A stretch of 64,000 nt of DNA from Amyloporia xantha (lineage: Eukaryota > Basidiomycota > Agaricomycetes > Polyporales > Adustoporiaceae). A program made the position numbers and the translations under genes. The notes below the pieces were generated by a model that was not told where the DNA came from, did not search any database, and saw nothing but the letters and a program-made list of their open reading frames with translations. Below are positions 47,045-61,322 of this stretch, one piece after another; position 1 is the first letter of the stretch; every line of letters starts with the position of its first letter. The stretch spans positions 1,860,001 through 1,924,000 of the forward strand of contig JAYKKR010000001.1 in the NCBI GenBank assembly GCA_036971615.1, in the 5' to 3' direction.

Positions 47045-48391
47045 ATGTCTGTCGCTCGTTGGCGACTGCTCTCAAAAACACCATGGACGGCTCGTTCATC
47101 CCACTGCATGTGTGCAACACCATCCGGCCATCTCCTGATGTATGGTGGCGAGTTATCCCCGCGCATTCCTGTTGACTCTGCTACCGCACCGCAAGATGGA
47201 GTGATCAAAGGATCCGTTCATGTATTCGATCTCAATGATCTACCAAGACAGAACGGGGTGGCCGCTGATCATGGTACAGGATGGCGGACAGTCCCTCCAA
47301 CTACTGAAGCTTCGGGAGCGTCTGCCGCTACGGTCCCAGACGCCAGGGTAGGGGCGACGATGGTCATTGACGATAACGCCGTGTTCCTTTGGGGCGGTCG
47401 TGGGGGAGTAGATATGTCACCCCTCGAGCCCGCACAGGCTGGAATATGGCGCGGCGAATTGAAGGGAACCTCGGAAGGAGATAATACCAGCATTCTGTGG
47501 GACAGGATCAGTCCTGAAAATCCTGAAGAAGGGCCTGAACCGCGCAGTTATCACGCAAGCGTCTCTCGAAAGGTATGATTGTCAATTCCTGTTCTGCCTC
47601 AGGGTCGTTGACGTATTTCGATTAATGGTTTGACCGATTGCACATGCACAGGGCGAGGTCTATGTCCACGCTGGATGTCCCAAGACAGGTCGATCAGGTA
47701 CACTGCACCGGTTTGATATCGATTCTCGTAAATGGAACACCCTTTCCACTGCACCAGCACCTCCTCGCGGAGGTACGGCTCTTGTTACTACGTCACTGAT
47801 GTCCTGGGGAGAAGTTGTGCTCAGATACGGAGGTGAGTAATGCACTGGAACGTTGCATCTGTAGTTCCTATAGCCTCAAGACTGAGCCCCGATGTGTTAG
47901 GTTTCAGCGGCTATGAATTACCATCAGTACGGGGCACAATAGATTTATTCGACCTCAACGCGGACAGATGGTACACCGTACAACCAGCAGCAGATCCTAT
48001 CCACGGCTTTCCCGGTCCTCGTTCTGTCCATGGTGTTGCTCGGTTCCAGTCCACCTCGCCCGCTCTCTCAGAAATTGTTGGAGTACTTTTCCATGGGGAG
48101 AGAGATGCGAGCAAATTGGGACACGCTGGAGCGGGAATGTTTTGGGATGACGTCTGGTTACTGACGAAGAGAGATGACAGTCGTGTTCTAAAATGGTCGT
48201 GGAAGAAAGTGGAGGCTCTCCCTTTTATAGAAGACGGACATGTCGAAGGTAAGGGGGGATTACCTGAAGGCAGAGGGTGGTTTGCGTATACCGAACTGGT
48301 GGAGAACGGTAATACCCGCGTACTGATGCATGGCGGGTTGCTATCATCGAATGAGAGGAGTGACGAACTATGGGAATTGCAGATCGAGTAG
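47045..48391 (+). CDS. Kelch-repeat beta-propeller protein
   Basis: About 410 residues in three exons, starting MSVARWRLLSKTPWTARSSH. Kelch blades are marked by paired glycines and W/Y: SGHLLMYGG, ATMVIDDNAVFLWGGRGGVD, EVYVHAGCPKTGRSGTLHRF, GEVVLRYGG, GTIDLFDLNADRWYTVQP, PRSVHGVARFQ and TRVLMHGGLLSSNERSDELW. It ends ELQIE at 48391. Kelch propellers are usually protein-binding; some plant relatives (nitrile-specifier proteins) act on glucosinolate products, but nothing here shows such an activity. The stop lies 76 bp from the stop of the gene on the other strand. Confidence 0.78.
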
Positions 48392-48467
48392 TTTAACAGG
48401 GATATGCACGTGTATTATAGTAACTGCGTATTTTCTCGCACTAAATCTGATCCTACCAGCATTTGAG

Positions 48468-51400
48468 TTATTCCATCTGATCCTCTGCAGGAGATGAAGA
48501 AGGCAGGTCAGCCATATTGGACCGACGCGCAAGTTCTTCATTGAAGTGGATCTACCGTTGGAGGTAAGTCACCAAGGCGTACGGATACTCCTGATAAAAT
48601 ACTCACCAGTCGCTCAGAACCAACCAGACAGGCGAAAGAATTCAACCTCTCTTGAGGGGTCTTGTCTAAAAACTCGTCGAGACTCATTTGTGAGAGGATG
48701 ACGGCTGCAGCGCAAGTATTCATGCCTGGAAAGCGTGAGAGATCGTGCTCGCCCTACATCGCAACGGGCATTAGCACGGTTAGCAGAATCATGGAGGGAA
48801 GAAAAACCGCACATCTTGTTCCTCTAGGTCAAGCCAAGCACGAGCACCCCATAGGGCCCCACCGGATCCGTCTCTGCGCTCGGCATCATCTCCAAATTGT
48901 CTTACAAAGACACTTGCTTCCTCAAGGGATTTAGCGAATGCGAAGTAAAGAGTGCTATTGGCGCGTTTCGTGTTATAAGCATCAGCAATACTGAGATCTC
49001 GTCTCAATTTCTTCACCGCCTTGATGACAGTTGGCGAAAAGGGATTCGGCAGCGGTCTAGGAGAGCTTTCTCGCTTGTAAGACAGGGACACAGGGTAAGC
49101 CTCGAAGATGACAAGGAGATGCAAGAACCGCCAGGAGTGTTGTGACAGAGACGCAGTCAATGCCTCAACTTGAGAGGGAAGGCCGGCAAGCGACGTAAAG
49201 AGAACGGCAGTATCAGGATCCAGGATAAGTTGAACGTCATCCAAATGGTCGCGTTCAACGAGATCCACAGCGCACTGCTGAGATTGAAGGCAGAGTACCA
49301 AGGCTCGCTTCTGAATGAGATCAATCGACGCCAGGTAGCGATGCAGGCTGTGTGGAAGAAGAATAGAACCCGGGAGACACAGAGTCGTCGAATTGATCAG
49401 CTCTTCAGGCACACGAGCTGGAGATAATTCTGAAGCTTGGATTGGAGCATTGGTGGTCGATGGAGCCTCTGCAAGAAACGCCAAGGAGTCGACCGAGGGC
49501 TCAGCCAAACCCGCATTGGTCGACCGCCGGCCTACGAGTTCTAGAAAGCTAGCGAGAGACTGTTTTGCAGATATGACCGTGGATCCATGACGAAGATTCG
49601 TCGAGACTGCATCTAGCTGTCGTGGACCTTGCGAAGTCCAGATAAAGTTGCCTGGTAGTGATTCTCCAGCCTCCACCGGTACAGTGGGATCGTTCTCTTG
49701 ATGCAAAAGAACGCTGGATCCAGACAAATCAGCAGGACCACACGCTTCAGTATGGTCTATAGCGATGTCCTTGGGATACAGGAGATCGCCTACAGGTTCT
49801 CCGTTGATAGAGGGGCCATCAAGAGGTGTAGAAAGTACATCAGCAGTATGGTCGTCAGGATTGCCAAAGCCAGGCGTAAAATAAAGACCATTAGAAGTTG
49901 ACAGTCCGCTAGAAGGGCTAGACGCAGGAACCATTAGGCATCGCAATTGGCCAGTACTCGGACTCGGCGTGAAATCAATTTGATGCACAGGGTCAATATC
50001 AGGAAACAAATCACCGTCCGTCTGCAGGCCTTCAAAACCTTCAGCGTCATATGCTAGCTGTGTAAATGCAACTGCACCAGAATCATCATTAACTAGCGGT
50101 GACGCGAAAAATACCCCGGAGTCGTTCGAAAACAATTGCTGCGCCACGCAATCAAGGTCGTGGTCATCATCTCCTGTGTCAAATTTGACGCGCTTCATCG
50201 GCCGACCTTGGCCTTCCCCAGGATCTTCATGCCATGCTTGACCACGTTCATTCTCTATGTCACTGGAACTGAAATTATCATCATAGTGTGCGAGTCCGGG
50301 TGCACTGCTATGGTCCGCTCTGGGGAATATAACATCGTACCCAGAGTCGCAATCGAGTGTGACGATAGTATTGGTCGAAATGCCTGTATCATCCCACCAT
50401 TCACGTATCGAGGGGCAGTTGTCCATGAGGTCTGTAGACTCCATCTTGAGATGTGAAATCTCGTCAAGCAGGTTAGACAATTGGGATGTGACTCCATCGT
50501 CCCTCATGTGCAGTCCCGTGATAATGTCGTCTTGGATGCCAACTGTAACTCCGACAACTTCTTCGTCAGTTGGCATAGTTGGACCATACTTGAAAGGCCT
50601 TGCAGGGGTAAGTTAATGAGCACCCGTGATCACCAGCTTCGGTCATACCCTCACCTCCACGTTAACTCGATATTTAGCGATTGAAGACCTTTGACCTTCT
50701 TCAGACAGCCTGAACAAGAGCTTAGGGAATCGTGCTCTGCGTTATTCTCGTTGTAGGGGTTTTCCACAGAGGATTTGGAAGGAGCAAGTAGGTCAATCAG
50801 GTGCCGAGGAAGAGACACGGCGCTCGGGGGATGGTCATTAGGAGACCGCATGAGTGGCACTATTCAATGTCACCCCTTGTTTCAAAGATACGTTAGCAGA
50901 GAAACACCATACCGTCCATTAAAAGACCGTCTTTCTCATCTAACTTCTCCCTTAGTATGAGATCATGGAATCCCTCTCCGCCCCATTGTTCTCCACAGAC
51001 GTTCTTCACGACGTTGTCTAGATCCCAATCTGAGCCGTCGCTCGCAGAACATTCGAAGGCACGTCTTCCAGTGTCAAGGATATCACTAGGATCTTCGGTT
51101 ACTGATGGTGGTTGTCCTAAAATGGATATCGTGATAGTTGTGCGGGGCGATGACGGATGTGACTTCGGCGTAGTCACAATCCTCGCTTCAGCTTGCGGTT
51201 CCCGTGAGGGCTGAATAAGAGGAGACAAGAATGATGCAAGACTACCATAGATATGCGCGAAGAAAGAATGGAAAGAAGCCATATTGAGACTCACTACGTC
51301 TGAAAGACAACAGGGCTTACCTTTGCCCATCTCCAAGCATTCTAGGCTCTGTGGACTCATACCCGATTTTCTCTGATCTCGGCAATTCATACTCATCTAC

Positions 51401-52715
51401 AGAAATCAATCCGGTGTATGATTTGAAGGACGGTCAAGCGCCACGTACCCATTTTTGCAGACATAAGAGACTCTATGAAGGGCTTATTACTGTCCGGGGG
51501 CGAGGCCAAGAAAAGTTCGTCAATCTCGCTTGAGCTATCACCCATGGAGGGTGTACCAGCGGTGAATGAAGAAGAGGGGACCTCGTATGCATCTGGACGT
51601 ATACGGTAATGCACGGTTCAGGTATAGCCTATATTAGGGATAAGCGAGACCTACGCCAACCGTCCACAACGACCATGTGTTCCTTGTACAATTCATCTTC
51701 TTCATCTTCTACATTGATAACCGCAGAAGGCAACATGGATGGTAGGTCCTTGATTGTGGTTGGACCGGATATATGCCCATCCATACCCATTGGAAGCCCA
51801 TTGGGAGAATACCCTGGCTGCCTATCTCTTGGAAAGAGGGGAGGCGAATCAAGCTGTACAAATAGAGGTGGAGGAGAATCTGCTCGTAGAAAGTCTACGC
51901 TGTGAGGCGAAGTGTCTGTAGAAGTACCAGAGAATGCAGGCACAGTCTTAATTAATCCGAGTAGTGTAGAGTGTGTTATCGCATCCATGTGTAGTTTCAC
52001 CTCTCTGTAACCATGCGCGATAAGTCTAAGTTCAAGCCGAATATATGCGCCTTACAAGACGTCCTCAAGCTTCAGCGGTGGCTCTTCTGCATCATCTTCT
52101 ATAGCGATGGAATACAAGTCGCTAAATCTGGTAATATCAACGTGGGAGCGTGGAAGCTTATCGAGAGCTGTATTTGAACCAAGTTTTGGCGTTTCGCGAA
52201 TGGCTCGGCTGGTCAATATCGGAGACATGGGGCACTGGAGAGCCCATGTATCATATTCTTCTACCGAAACCCAACGAATGAGAAGCAAAAAACAAAGCTT
52301 TGCTTGAAATTCGTACGATCTGTATCTTCCTCCCAACATTTCAAACTCGGGCGGTGCCCGGCAGCGTGTAAGTGCGTCTTCATATGTTTGACAGCCTCCA
52401 CATCAGCAACCCAAGATTCATCATACTCCTGGGACGTCATTGGAACCAATCTCGTGATTAGCATGTTATGGACGTCAGCGGGAAGTAAGGGATCAGTAGG
52501 GTCAATAGCCGGGACAAGTGCCAGACTTTCTGAGAGAAGCTAACCGTCACTGTGAGGAGATGAAAAATCAGAGGCACTTTAGAGAAACGCACTTCTGCTA
52601 CCGCATCCTGTGTCCAGGTGACATAGTTGGCAGATAGATGTGTGAGAGCATAATCGAGCAAGAGGTTACGAATGTGAGCGCGTAGAGCGATTTCCCTGTC
52701 ATTTTCACCAGCCAT
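48468..52715 (-). CDS. Large XPF-like/HhH protein, probable SHOC1/Zip2 homologue
   Basis: About 1,250 residues in some ten exons. It starts MAGENDREIALRAHIRNLLL (ATG 52713-52715). The N-terminal half includes RYRSYEFQAKLCFLLLIRWV and RDRQPGYSPNGLP. The largest exon (48789-50600) has an acidic disordered stretch, then an XPF-like fold (QKRALVLCLQSQQCAVDLVE, LDDVQLILDPDTAVLFTSLA, LHLLVIFEAYPVSLSYKRES, FAFAKSLEEASVFVRQFGDD) without the catalytic ERKxxxD. Last come helix-hairpin-helix motifs (FPGMNTCAAAVILSQMSLDE, FLDKTPQERLNSFACLVGSE). It stops at TAA 48468-48470. A nuclease-dead XPF core plus HhH is the mark of the meiotic crossover factors SHOC1/Zip2. The name rests on architecture, not on a search. 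Some splice joins near 52330-52440 are unresolved. Confidence 0.6.
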
Positions 52716-52902
52716 GTTTGAAAGTTGCCGAGGAATGTCGGAACTCAATAACAATTATAGTACGTTTATCAAGAGCACCCGACAGTTCTTCTTACAAGAC
52801 TAACTCCGAGTAGGTGACAAGTGCAAGACGATCGAGTCGGATCGACGAAAACGCGTCGTTGCACCTGACGCGTCTGATCCGTCACGTGAGAGCGTGTATC
52901 GC

Positions 52903-53338
52903 GAGGAGACAGGACCCCGGCTAATCCCCCTAGAGCCTCGATCCCTGGAGACCCACTTTCGGACCTAGAGATGTTGCCTGATTCGGACAAAAAAGATCGA
53001 ACCTCGAGCGTTTGGTTCGATTTTCGGACCCAGAAAAGATCGAACGTCGTCCGATTTTCCCGGCGCCTACGGCGCCGGCTCTTCCCGGAAGTCCAGTCCA
53101 TTTGCGGGCAGTCGACGTGGGGTACCGTCCAATACCCCCCCAAACGGACGTTTCGGACCCCTTCCGGATCGGACCTCAGCCTGGAAGGGGTCTTTTCGGG
53201 CCAAAATAGCATCCAACATGCCGCCCCTTTGACCCCCTTTTCGGACTTTTTGTATCGAACATTTTGGGTCCTCGACCCCCATTTTCGGACTTTTAGGCAT
53301 CGAGGCTCCTGGAGGATTAGCCGGGGTCCTGAGGAGAC
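52903..53338. mobile_element. hAT-like MITE B in a shared promoter
   Basis: The element is 52911-53330 (420 bp). Its ends are 32-bp inverted repeats (29 of 32 match) starting AGGACCCCGGCTAATCC, flanked by perfect GAGGAGAC duplications (52903-52910, 53331-53338). It is non-coding, with repeated TTTTCGGAC motifs. It ends 58 bp (with its target duplication) before the ISC1 start codon and starts about 195 bp upstream of the SHOC1-like start. Confidence 0.9.
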
Positions 53339-53395
53339 GAGCCCAATGGGCGCTAGTTCGACCCGCCCAAGTCCTTTCTCATTGACTTGCTACGA

Positions 53396-54917
53396 ATGTC
53401 GGAAACTCGTATTCGTGTGCTGACATTGAACTGTTGGTTCGTTAAAAGCCTTTCTGAGCTCTATGCAATGCTCTAACATCGAGGGTTAAGGGGCTTGAAG
53501 TATGTCTCAAAGCATAGGACGGAACGCATCGCGGCAATAGCGAATGTCTTAGCCGTCTCTGACTATGACTTGATAGTCCTTCAAGAAGTATGGGTGTACG
53601 GTGATTACGAACATCTCCGTACAGCTGTATCAAATCGTCTACTTTACTCGAAGTTCTTCTACAGGTGATTTATCTGCTATATTATTCCCTCTATTCAACT
53701 CACATTGGCATAGCGGAGCTCTGGGAGCGGGTCTCGCTATTCTGTCCAGGTTCCCGATCATCGGTGCTACCGTTAATCCATACTCCCTGAACGGCTCTCC
53801 TATTGAAGTTATCCAAGGTGACTGGTTCGTAGGCAAGGCAGCCGCGAGCGTGCTAGTCGCGCACCCCGTCCTCGGCCAGGTGCAAGTCTTCAACACGCAT
53901 GTACGTGGTTCACACACATATCTTTCCATGTCATTCTATATTCACACTCTGTAAACTCAGCTATTCGCACCAGGTGGAGATTCTGGTCCATTACACTTGC
54001 AGGCTCATCGCTTAGTCAATGCCTGGGAATTTGCCAAGCTTGCAAGACAGGCCGCCGAAGGTGGTAGATATGTCATCGCAGCAGGCGACTTCAACAGTAG
54101 TCCTTCTTCCTTGCCCATGTCTGTCATCCAAGATCATGCTTCCCTCACAGACGCCTGGGTCGCGTCTCATCCCGACATGCCCTCTGCGCCTGGCGGCGTT
54201 CCGTCACCTCAGGATGCTGTCCGCATTTTTGGCATCACCGCGGACTCTCCCCTAAACTCCTTCTCGGCAGGCAAACGTCTCGAACCCATGGCGCGCAAGT
54301 TCCAGGGTAAGCGACTGGATTATATCTTCTTCCGCCAGCCGAGCAGTCCCCCCGCTAGCAATAAGACGCCAATCCTCCAGTGCACACAAACAAAGGTTGC
54401 GTTCACGGAAAGAGTTCCGGGAACAGATTTCTCTTTCTCAGACCACTTCGGATTGGAGGCAACCTTCCAGATCTCCCTTCCCGAAGGTGGGGATGTGACG
54501 GATCCCGAAAACACGTACATTCCTGCATCTGCTGAACCCCGGAGCCCATCTTTCGTCTTAACTTCCGTTCCGAATCCAGCATCAACACCGCCTCGTCTAC
54601 TTTCCCCAGATTCAGTTACCGAAATTATCCAGGCACTTATGGCGTGTTATCGCTTTTCACTCTATCGCGCTCGTTCTCAGCTCACGGTTTTCGCTGTTTG
54701 CATCCTACTTCTCCTCGTTATCATCGTAGGCTCCGCCTGGCGTCCTCAGTCTTGGATCAACCCCATCATCACTCTTGTGACGGTCTTCCTGGCATGGCTG
54801 GCGACCACATTCTTATACGTTGGCTTTGTGTATGGACGTTGGGAAGTCAACGCCCTTACTAATGTCATCGAGGAGCTAGAGATTTACAAGAACAGTCTGC
54901 TCGAACGGCAGACGTGA
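53396..54917 (+). CDS. ISC1: Inositol phosphosphingolipid phospholipase C (neutral sphingomyelinase)
   Basis: It cleaves complex sphingolipids to ceramide at ER/mitochondrial membranes. About 440 residues in four exons. The Mg-dependent nuclease-like fold shows MSETRIRVLTLNCW, RIAAIANVLAVSDYDLIVLQ with EVW, GALGAGLAILSRFPI, QGDWFVGKAA, VQVFNTHLFAPGG, QAHRLVNAWEFAKL, YVIAAGDFNSSPSSLP, KRLDYIFFRQPSS and the catalytic SDHFGLEATF. Two hydrophobic spans near the end (TVFAVCILLLLVIIVGSAW, TLVTVFLAWLATTFLYVGF) anchor it, as in yeast Isc1. The start is 58 bp after a MITE target duplication, so its native promoter has been pushed away or replaced. Confidence 0.93.
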
Positions 54918-55117
54918 CCAGAGGGAGGGCAAGATGCAGTGCTGGACTATCTCTATTTATGAACTATTACATCTTGCCACTACATGTACCTGTGGATGAA
55001 GGACAGAACAGAATATTCGGACAGCTAATACTACATGCTACAATCCAAGATATTATCGTAAACATGCAATTACAGTCGGTGGATCTATTGAGACGATCTG
55101 ATGAGTGACAAAATATG

Positions 55118-57731
55118 TTACAACTCCTTACTCGGTGTAGACATCGTCCTTGCACGTCTACGTTGCCTCGACTCGTCAGGCTTAAAGGTCAATGTCTGAT
55201 TAGCGGGCCCAGAGTCGGTATACTGCTGGATGAGAGAGGTGATGTCTGGATGGCTCGCGTCAGAGCGCCGGATGGATGGTGCAGGGGCAGGTGTGTTTGA
55301 GGATGACATGCTCATTGTCGAGCCACGCTTTCTCCATGGGCGGATTTGCGACGTCTGCGAATCATCCTGCGCAGGCATGTCTCGATACTTCGGTGGACGT
55401 TCCAGCTGTTTAGATGCAGATTGATATGACGCGTCGGCGATGAAAGAGATGGTCGATCGTAACCGCTTCAGCGATGGCCGCTGCTGCACTTTCGGTCGAC
55501 GCGTGTCGCGGCTGGGGGACACTGCAGTTGTAGCATAATCTTTCGGTCGTATCGACGCTGAGCCTTCGTCCTCCTCGTCGCTGGTAGGTGCCGACCACCG
55601 CGAGGCCCAACTCCGTTCGTCTTCCGTGCTCGAAGATGACGCCATGGGCCGTCCCTGCGGCTGCTCGAGGGGTTGTCCTGTTTCCTCTTCCGATGCGATG
55701 TTGATGTCCTCCCGACGTGATTCAGTCTCCATGCCATCGCCGCGGACAACACGTGCAGAATCGTTGTCAATCTCCTGCTCCAGCCCTCTCTCTGTAGAGC
55801 CTTGGAGAGCCTGTGGCGAACGGCGTTGCCATTGTGGAAGGAAGTTCCGCACAAAGTCGCGGGAAGATTCGAACGCTCTTTGCGAGGACTCTAAGAAGGG
55901 AAGTGTCTGGAACACATGGATCTGGAAGTAGTACGAGTGAGTACGAAATTCGTGGCAAAAACTGTTCAACTGTAACAAAAAGAGTTTGGTACATACAGCA
56001 TCTTCATACAGTTCGTGTCTGACTTCAACACCAGAGAGGGTTGCTTTATGTGCCAACAGCGTTATTTCGTCCCTGAGCACTTCGCACTCCCCCGCCTGAA
56101 TCAGCATAGGAGGGAGGCCTTTGAAGTCGCCGAATAGCGGACTCGCGTAAGGATGCGTTACGTATCTCTCTAGGTGGTCTCCGAGGTAACACGCTATAGG
56201 ATTCAAATGGTCGCCCGGTATGGGTCTTGGAACAATGTCATACTGAGCGTTGCTGTCCCAGGAATCACAACTCATCGTCAGATCTGCAGAAATTGTAAGT
56301 TTTCACAATGAACACGTCAAACTGGGACGCATCAACACATACCGACCCAAGGAGACATTAGAATAGCGGCAGATGGTAATGGGTAACCGTTGTCGCGCAG
56401 ATACATCATCAGAGCGAGGGACAGGGCACCTCCCGCACTGTCACCTGCGACAATGATGTTCTCTGGGGGTATATGTAGATCATCTACCAGTCTAAGGTAT
56501 GCTGACACTACATCATGCAAAGGTCCGGGAAAGCAAGTCTCCGGTGCTAGGCGATAATCAAGAGCTGCCAATCAATGTGTGTTAGATTTGAGATACTGCA
56601 TGAATCCGACTTTGAGACAAACCAAAAAGGCGGGCGTCCAAATGTTTGGCTAAAGGAATTGTGATCAGCCTGTGCGCTGCCGCGCTTGACACATAATAGG
56701 CGCCTAGTCAACTGTCAGAACGGATACTGGCATGTAAGCAACAATTAACCGACCACCGTGAAGATATAGAACGACTCTCTCCTTCTTCTGTGGCTGCTGC
56801 ATGGTAAGCAGTGCAGACTGGTCTCCCGGCGAATCCTTGTCCTTCGGATTCGCTCTCGCTCGGGTCGCTCGCCATTCTTTCTGCAACCTTAGCCATGTCC
56901 TCTTTCCGACAACCCATTCTCCTGAGAGTTCACGGGTACCATCTTCGGCAGCGTCAAACTCCGCAAGAATCCCTGCCAGATTACGCGTGCGCACCCGGAA
57001 TGTGACTGGAGTAACGAGGGCATCCGACGGAAGAGGAATGTAGCCTCCGACGCCCATAAGCATCCGGATGAGGATCTGGAGTCAAAGCAATTTATTTCAC
57101 AATCTAGACCACTTCAAGGTAGACTGACCATGTCACCTAGATGTGACTGACGCCCGATGTCTCGCATGACGCACGAGAGGAGGGTCATCTCGATACCCCA
57201 GGACTTCCTACGAGGCCCCCAAATTTGATGTGAGACTACGTCGGTAGCAATCTCCACAGCTGAAGTGAGTCAATCAGTGAAGCGATTAGAGAAAATGCAG
57301 TCGTAAATTCGTGCCAAGATAGATGGAACTTTATCCCGAAGCATGTTGACTCCCTCAACACAAAATGCAAGTATAAGAGGCCATTATGTGGAGCTCAACA
57401 TCTTGTCTATTTCCTGAAGACATTATGACATGTTCGGTCCCTCACAGGATTCTGTGGCGTCTCGAACATTGAAATAGCAGCATGGACACTACACTAACCT
57501 TTCATTGCGGCGAATGCTCCCATTTTTCCCAGCCGCCATAAGCTCAAAGGCTGTCCCTTGACGCTGCTTGAGCTTCGGGTCCCCCACACGAGCCGAGGGT
57601 GGCAGAGACACGCCAGGGTTCTCAAAGTGTTGCAGGAGGTCTATGGGAGTGATGTCCTTTGACCCTGTCGAGCCCGGGATATCTCCCGACTCAGCGTTGC
57701 TGGACCATAGCAGAGACAAAGGCCAGACCAT
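55118..57731 (-). CDS. HSL-type alpha/beta hydrolase with long disordered tail
   Basis: It starts MVWPLSLLWSSNAESGD. The core has the oxyanion motif YLHGGAYYVSSAAAHRLIT, then ALDYRLAPETCFPGPLHDVV and IIVAGDSAGGALSLALMMYL (nucleophile Ser in GDSAG). PPMLIQAGECEVLRDE (acid region) and a late His (HVFQTLPF) follow. This is the hormone-sensitive lipase/acetyl-esterase family. The enzyme is followed by about 260 residues of Ser/Arg/Glu-rich disorder ending TMSTPSKEL, which plain esterases lack, so I expect a regulated lipid esterase. Introns are at about 57065-57130, 56705-56755, 56570-56625, 56280-56340 and 55920-55995. Stop is at 55118-55120. Confidence 0.82.
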
Positions 57732-58201
57732 GGTAAATTCCCTGATGTCGACCGACGCAACAAGGCGAGTGCCAGACTGCAGTAGACCACTCCGCAGAAG
57801 TGGCTTAACAGATAGACTTCAGGGTGGAATTAAGAGGATATACAATCCGTGAAAAGGCCAGCCTCAAGCTGGAGCGCAGAGTGTGCGAGATATAGAGGTT
57901 TAGAGAAAGAGACGTTCTTGAATGTTCGTGGACAAATATTCAGGGAGTGAGGCTCCCCAGCCCCAGCAGCTCAAGTGTCGGCGAAGGGTCGATGAAGCGC
58001 CCGCGGCTCTGACATAGTCCATAATCACATGGCCAATGAGACTAGCGTCTATGACCAGTGCCTTGGGGCTCCTTGCCCGAGAATGCATCGGCCTCCGTCA
58101 CTAACGAACAGAAACGAAGGAAAGAATCGTCTGTTCAGAGCAGAAGAGGTACATATACAACATCGTGATGCAGGTGTAGTGGTACAGGACATGGCTACAA
58201 G
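57732..58201. other. Intergenic, no gene seen
   Basis: Promoter of the hydrolase and 3' region of the aminopeptidase gene (both minus strand). A short minus-strand frame at 57900-58088 has no recognisable content. Confidence 0.4.
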
Positions 58202-60010
<1,809 letters not shown>

Positions 60011-60351
60011 AGCAACACGGACGGGGGACAGCTGCGCAGTTGCAGAAAAGTGAGAGCGCTGATCGGTGTGCCTCCAGGCTCCAGGTTTCGAGCACCGTAT
60101 GATGAGTCACATGATCCCGATCGCGGAGGCCCGTATTAGGCAAATCCTTCGATCACTAACGCCGACGTCGGCCGCTCCACTAACAAAATGCAACATATCC
60201 AGCTGTTTTCTACCACACTAATTTCTGCAGACAGCGTTGGAAAACATATAAATATTCCAGATCCGATACAAGGTCCTGTTCCTAATGCCCAGAAGGAGCC
60301 ATGCTTGGAAAGGCAGTTATGCAAGCTTTTTGTGTCGACAAAGCCCTCACA
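60011..60351. other. Intergenic, promoter of the aminopeptidase gene
   Basis: No gene seen. A TGATGAGTCACATGA stretch near 60100-60114 contains an AP-1-like TGAGTCA. Confidence 0.4.
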
Positions 60352-60799
60352 TTAACTTCTATCACGGCGCCAGCGCTGGAATGTGCTCTTCACATTCCCC
60401 ATGAGCCAGGTAGGTACCCCTACGTTGTCAAAGGAGGCATAGTCTAATTTATGCTGCCCGGAGCGATGAAGTCCGGTGAAAGGGATGGCAGGCAATTGCA
60501 TGCGAATCATGTTTGCCTTGGGAACCTGCAGGGGTAACGACATGAAGGCAGTCAACGAGTTCATGCTCTCAGCATATCCAAGCACTGATCTCGCCTTATG
60601 CGGTGCAATATTATCGCACTGATACGCTTGTATCCCCTCGAGCCGTTCGATTTGAGCGTCAGTGAGCAGAGAGGCTAGACGATGCGCGGGATAGCCACAT
60701 GCCAGTAAATGTAGACCGCCTACGCAGTGATACTCGGGTCCATTACCTGTCACCTTCGCATTCCGATTTGTATTGATCCTTCTTCTGCACGATGACATT
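60352..60799 (-). CDS. Hypothetical ORF, not recognised
   Basis: One intronless frame of 148 codons from ATG 60797-60799 (MSSCRRRINTNRNAKVTGNG) to 60352, ending FQRWRRDRS. It has a mixed, protein-like composition with Cys, Trp and charged residues (ACGYPAHRLASLLTDAQIER, VPTWLMGNVKSTF), no membrane span and no domain I know. It may be a real orphan gene, a fragment of a decayed gene, or chance. A lack of introns is unusual here. Confidence 0.3.
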
Positions 60800-61322
60800 T
60801 CAACGTGCCTACCGACTATACACAGGTATCTCACCAGTCGTACATTATGACCATACGTCGCCCAGCATCACATATCACTGCCCTATATTTGCCCTACATC
60901 GCTGCTCCGGCTCCTCCATTTCAATTTAAGTCCCATAAATTGTCCTTGAGATCGCCTCATCCAATCAAACACAGAGCTTGCCGTCGAGTTATCGCAGTTG
61001 CTTTCTCTGCGCAGATCTATGGAAAACATCCCTGTTGACGTGAAGCTTACTGAGAATCTGGTGCCGTGGACCTAGTACCAGTATATCAGCGGTATGTCAT
61101 CTTCAGATCATGGAGCGATTTTAGCGTTTTAGAAAGGAGTTGTATTCATGACAGCTACATGACTTCGCATCATTATGTTCTTCATGGATTGTCAGTGGAG
61201 TACAGTAGTACAACTCTGCTCCCAAAGTCGGTGGTCCGTGGACTTAACGACATTTTCTGCACGGAGGTCACGTGCTGTAGTGCACGATCATACCGCGGTC
61301 GGCGCTAGCGATCACTCCAATA
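60800..61322. other. Intergenic, no gene seen
   Basis: Short plus-strand frames only, without recognisable content. Confidence 0.4.

Noticed and set aside
52769..53423. Overlapping frames of 147-150 codons on both strands
   Set aside because: They span MITE B and its target duplications; low-complexity content, no domain.
60805..61308. Plus-strand frames of 77-80 codons
   Set aside because: No conserved content; first overlaps the hypothetical minus-strand ORF.
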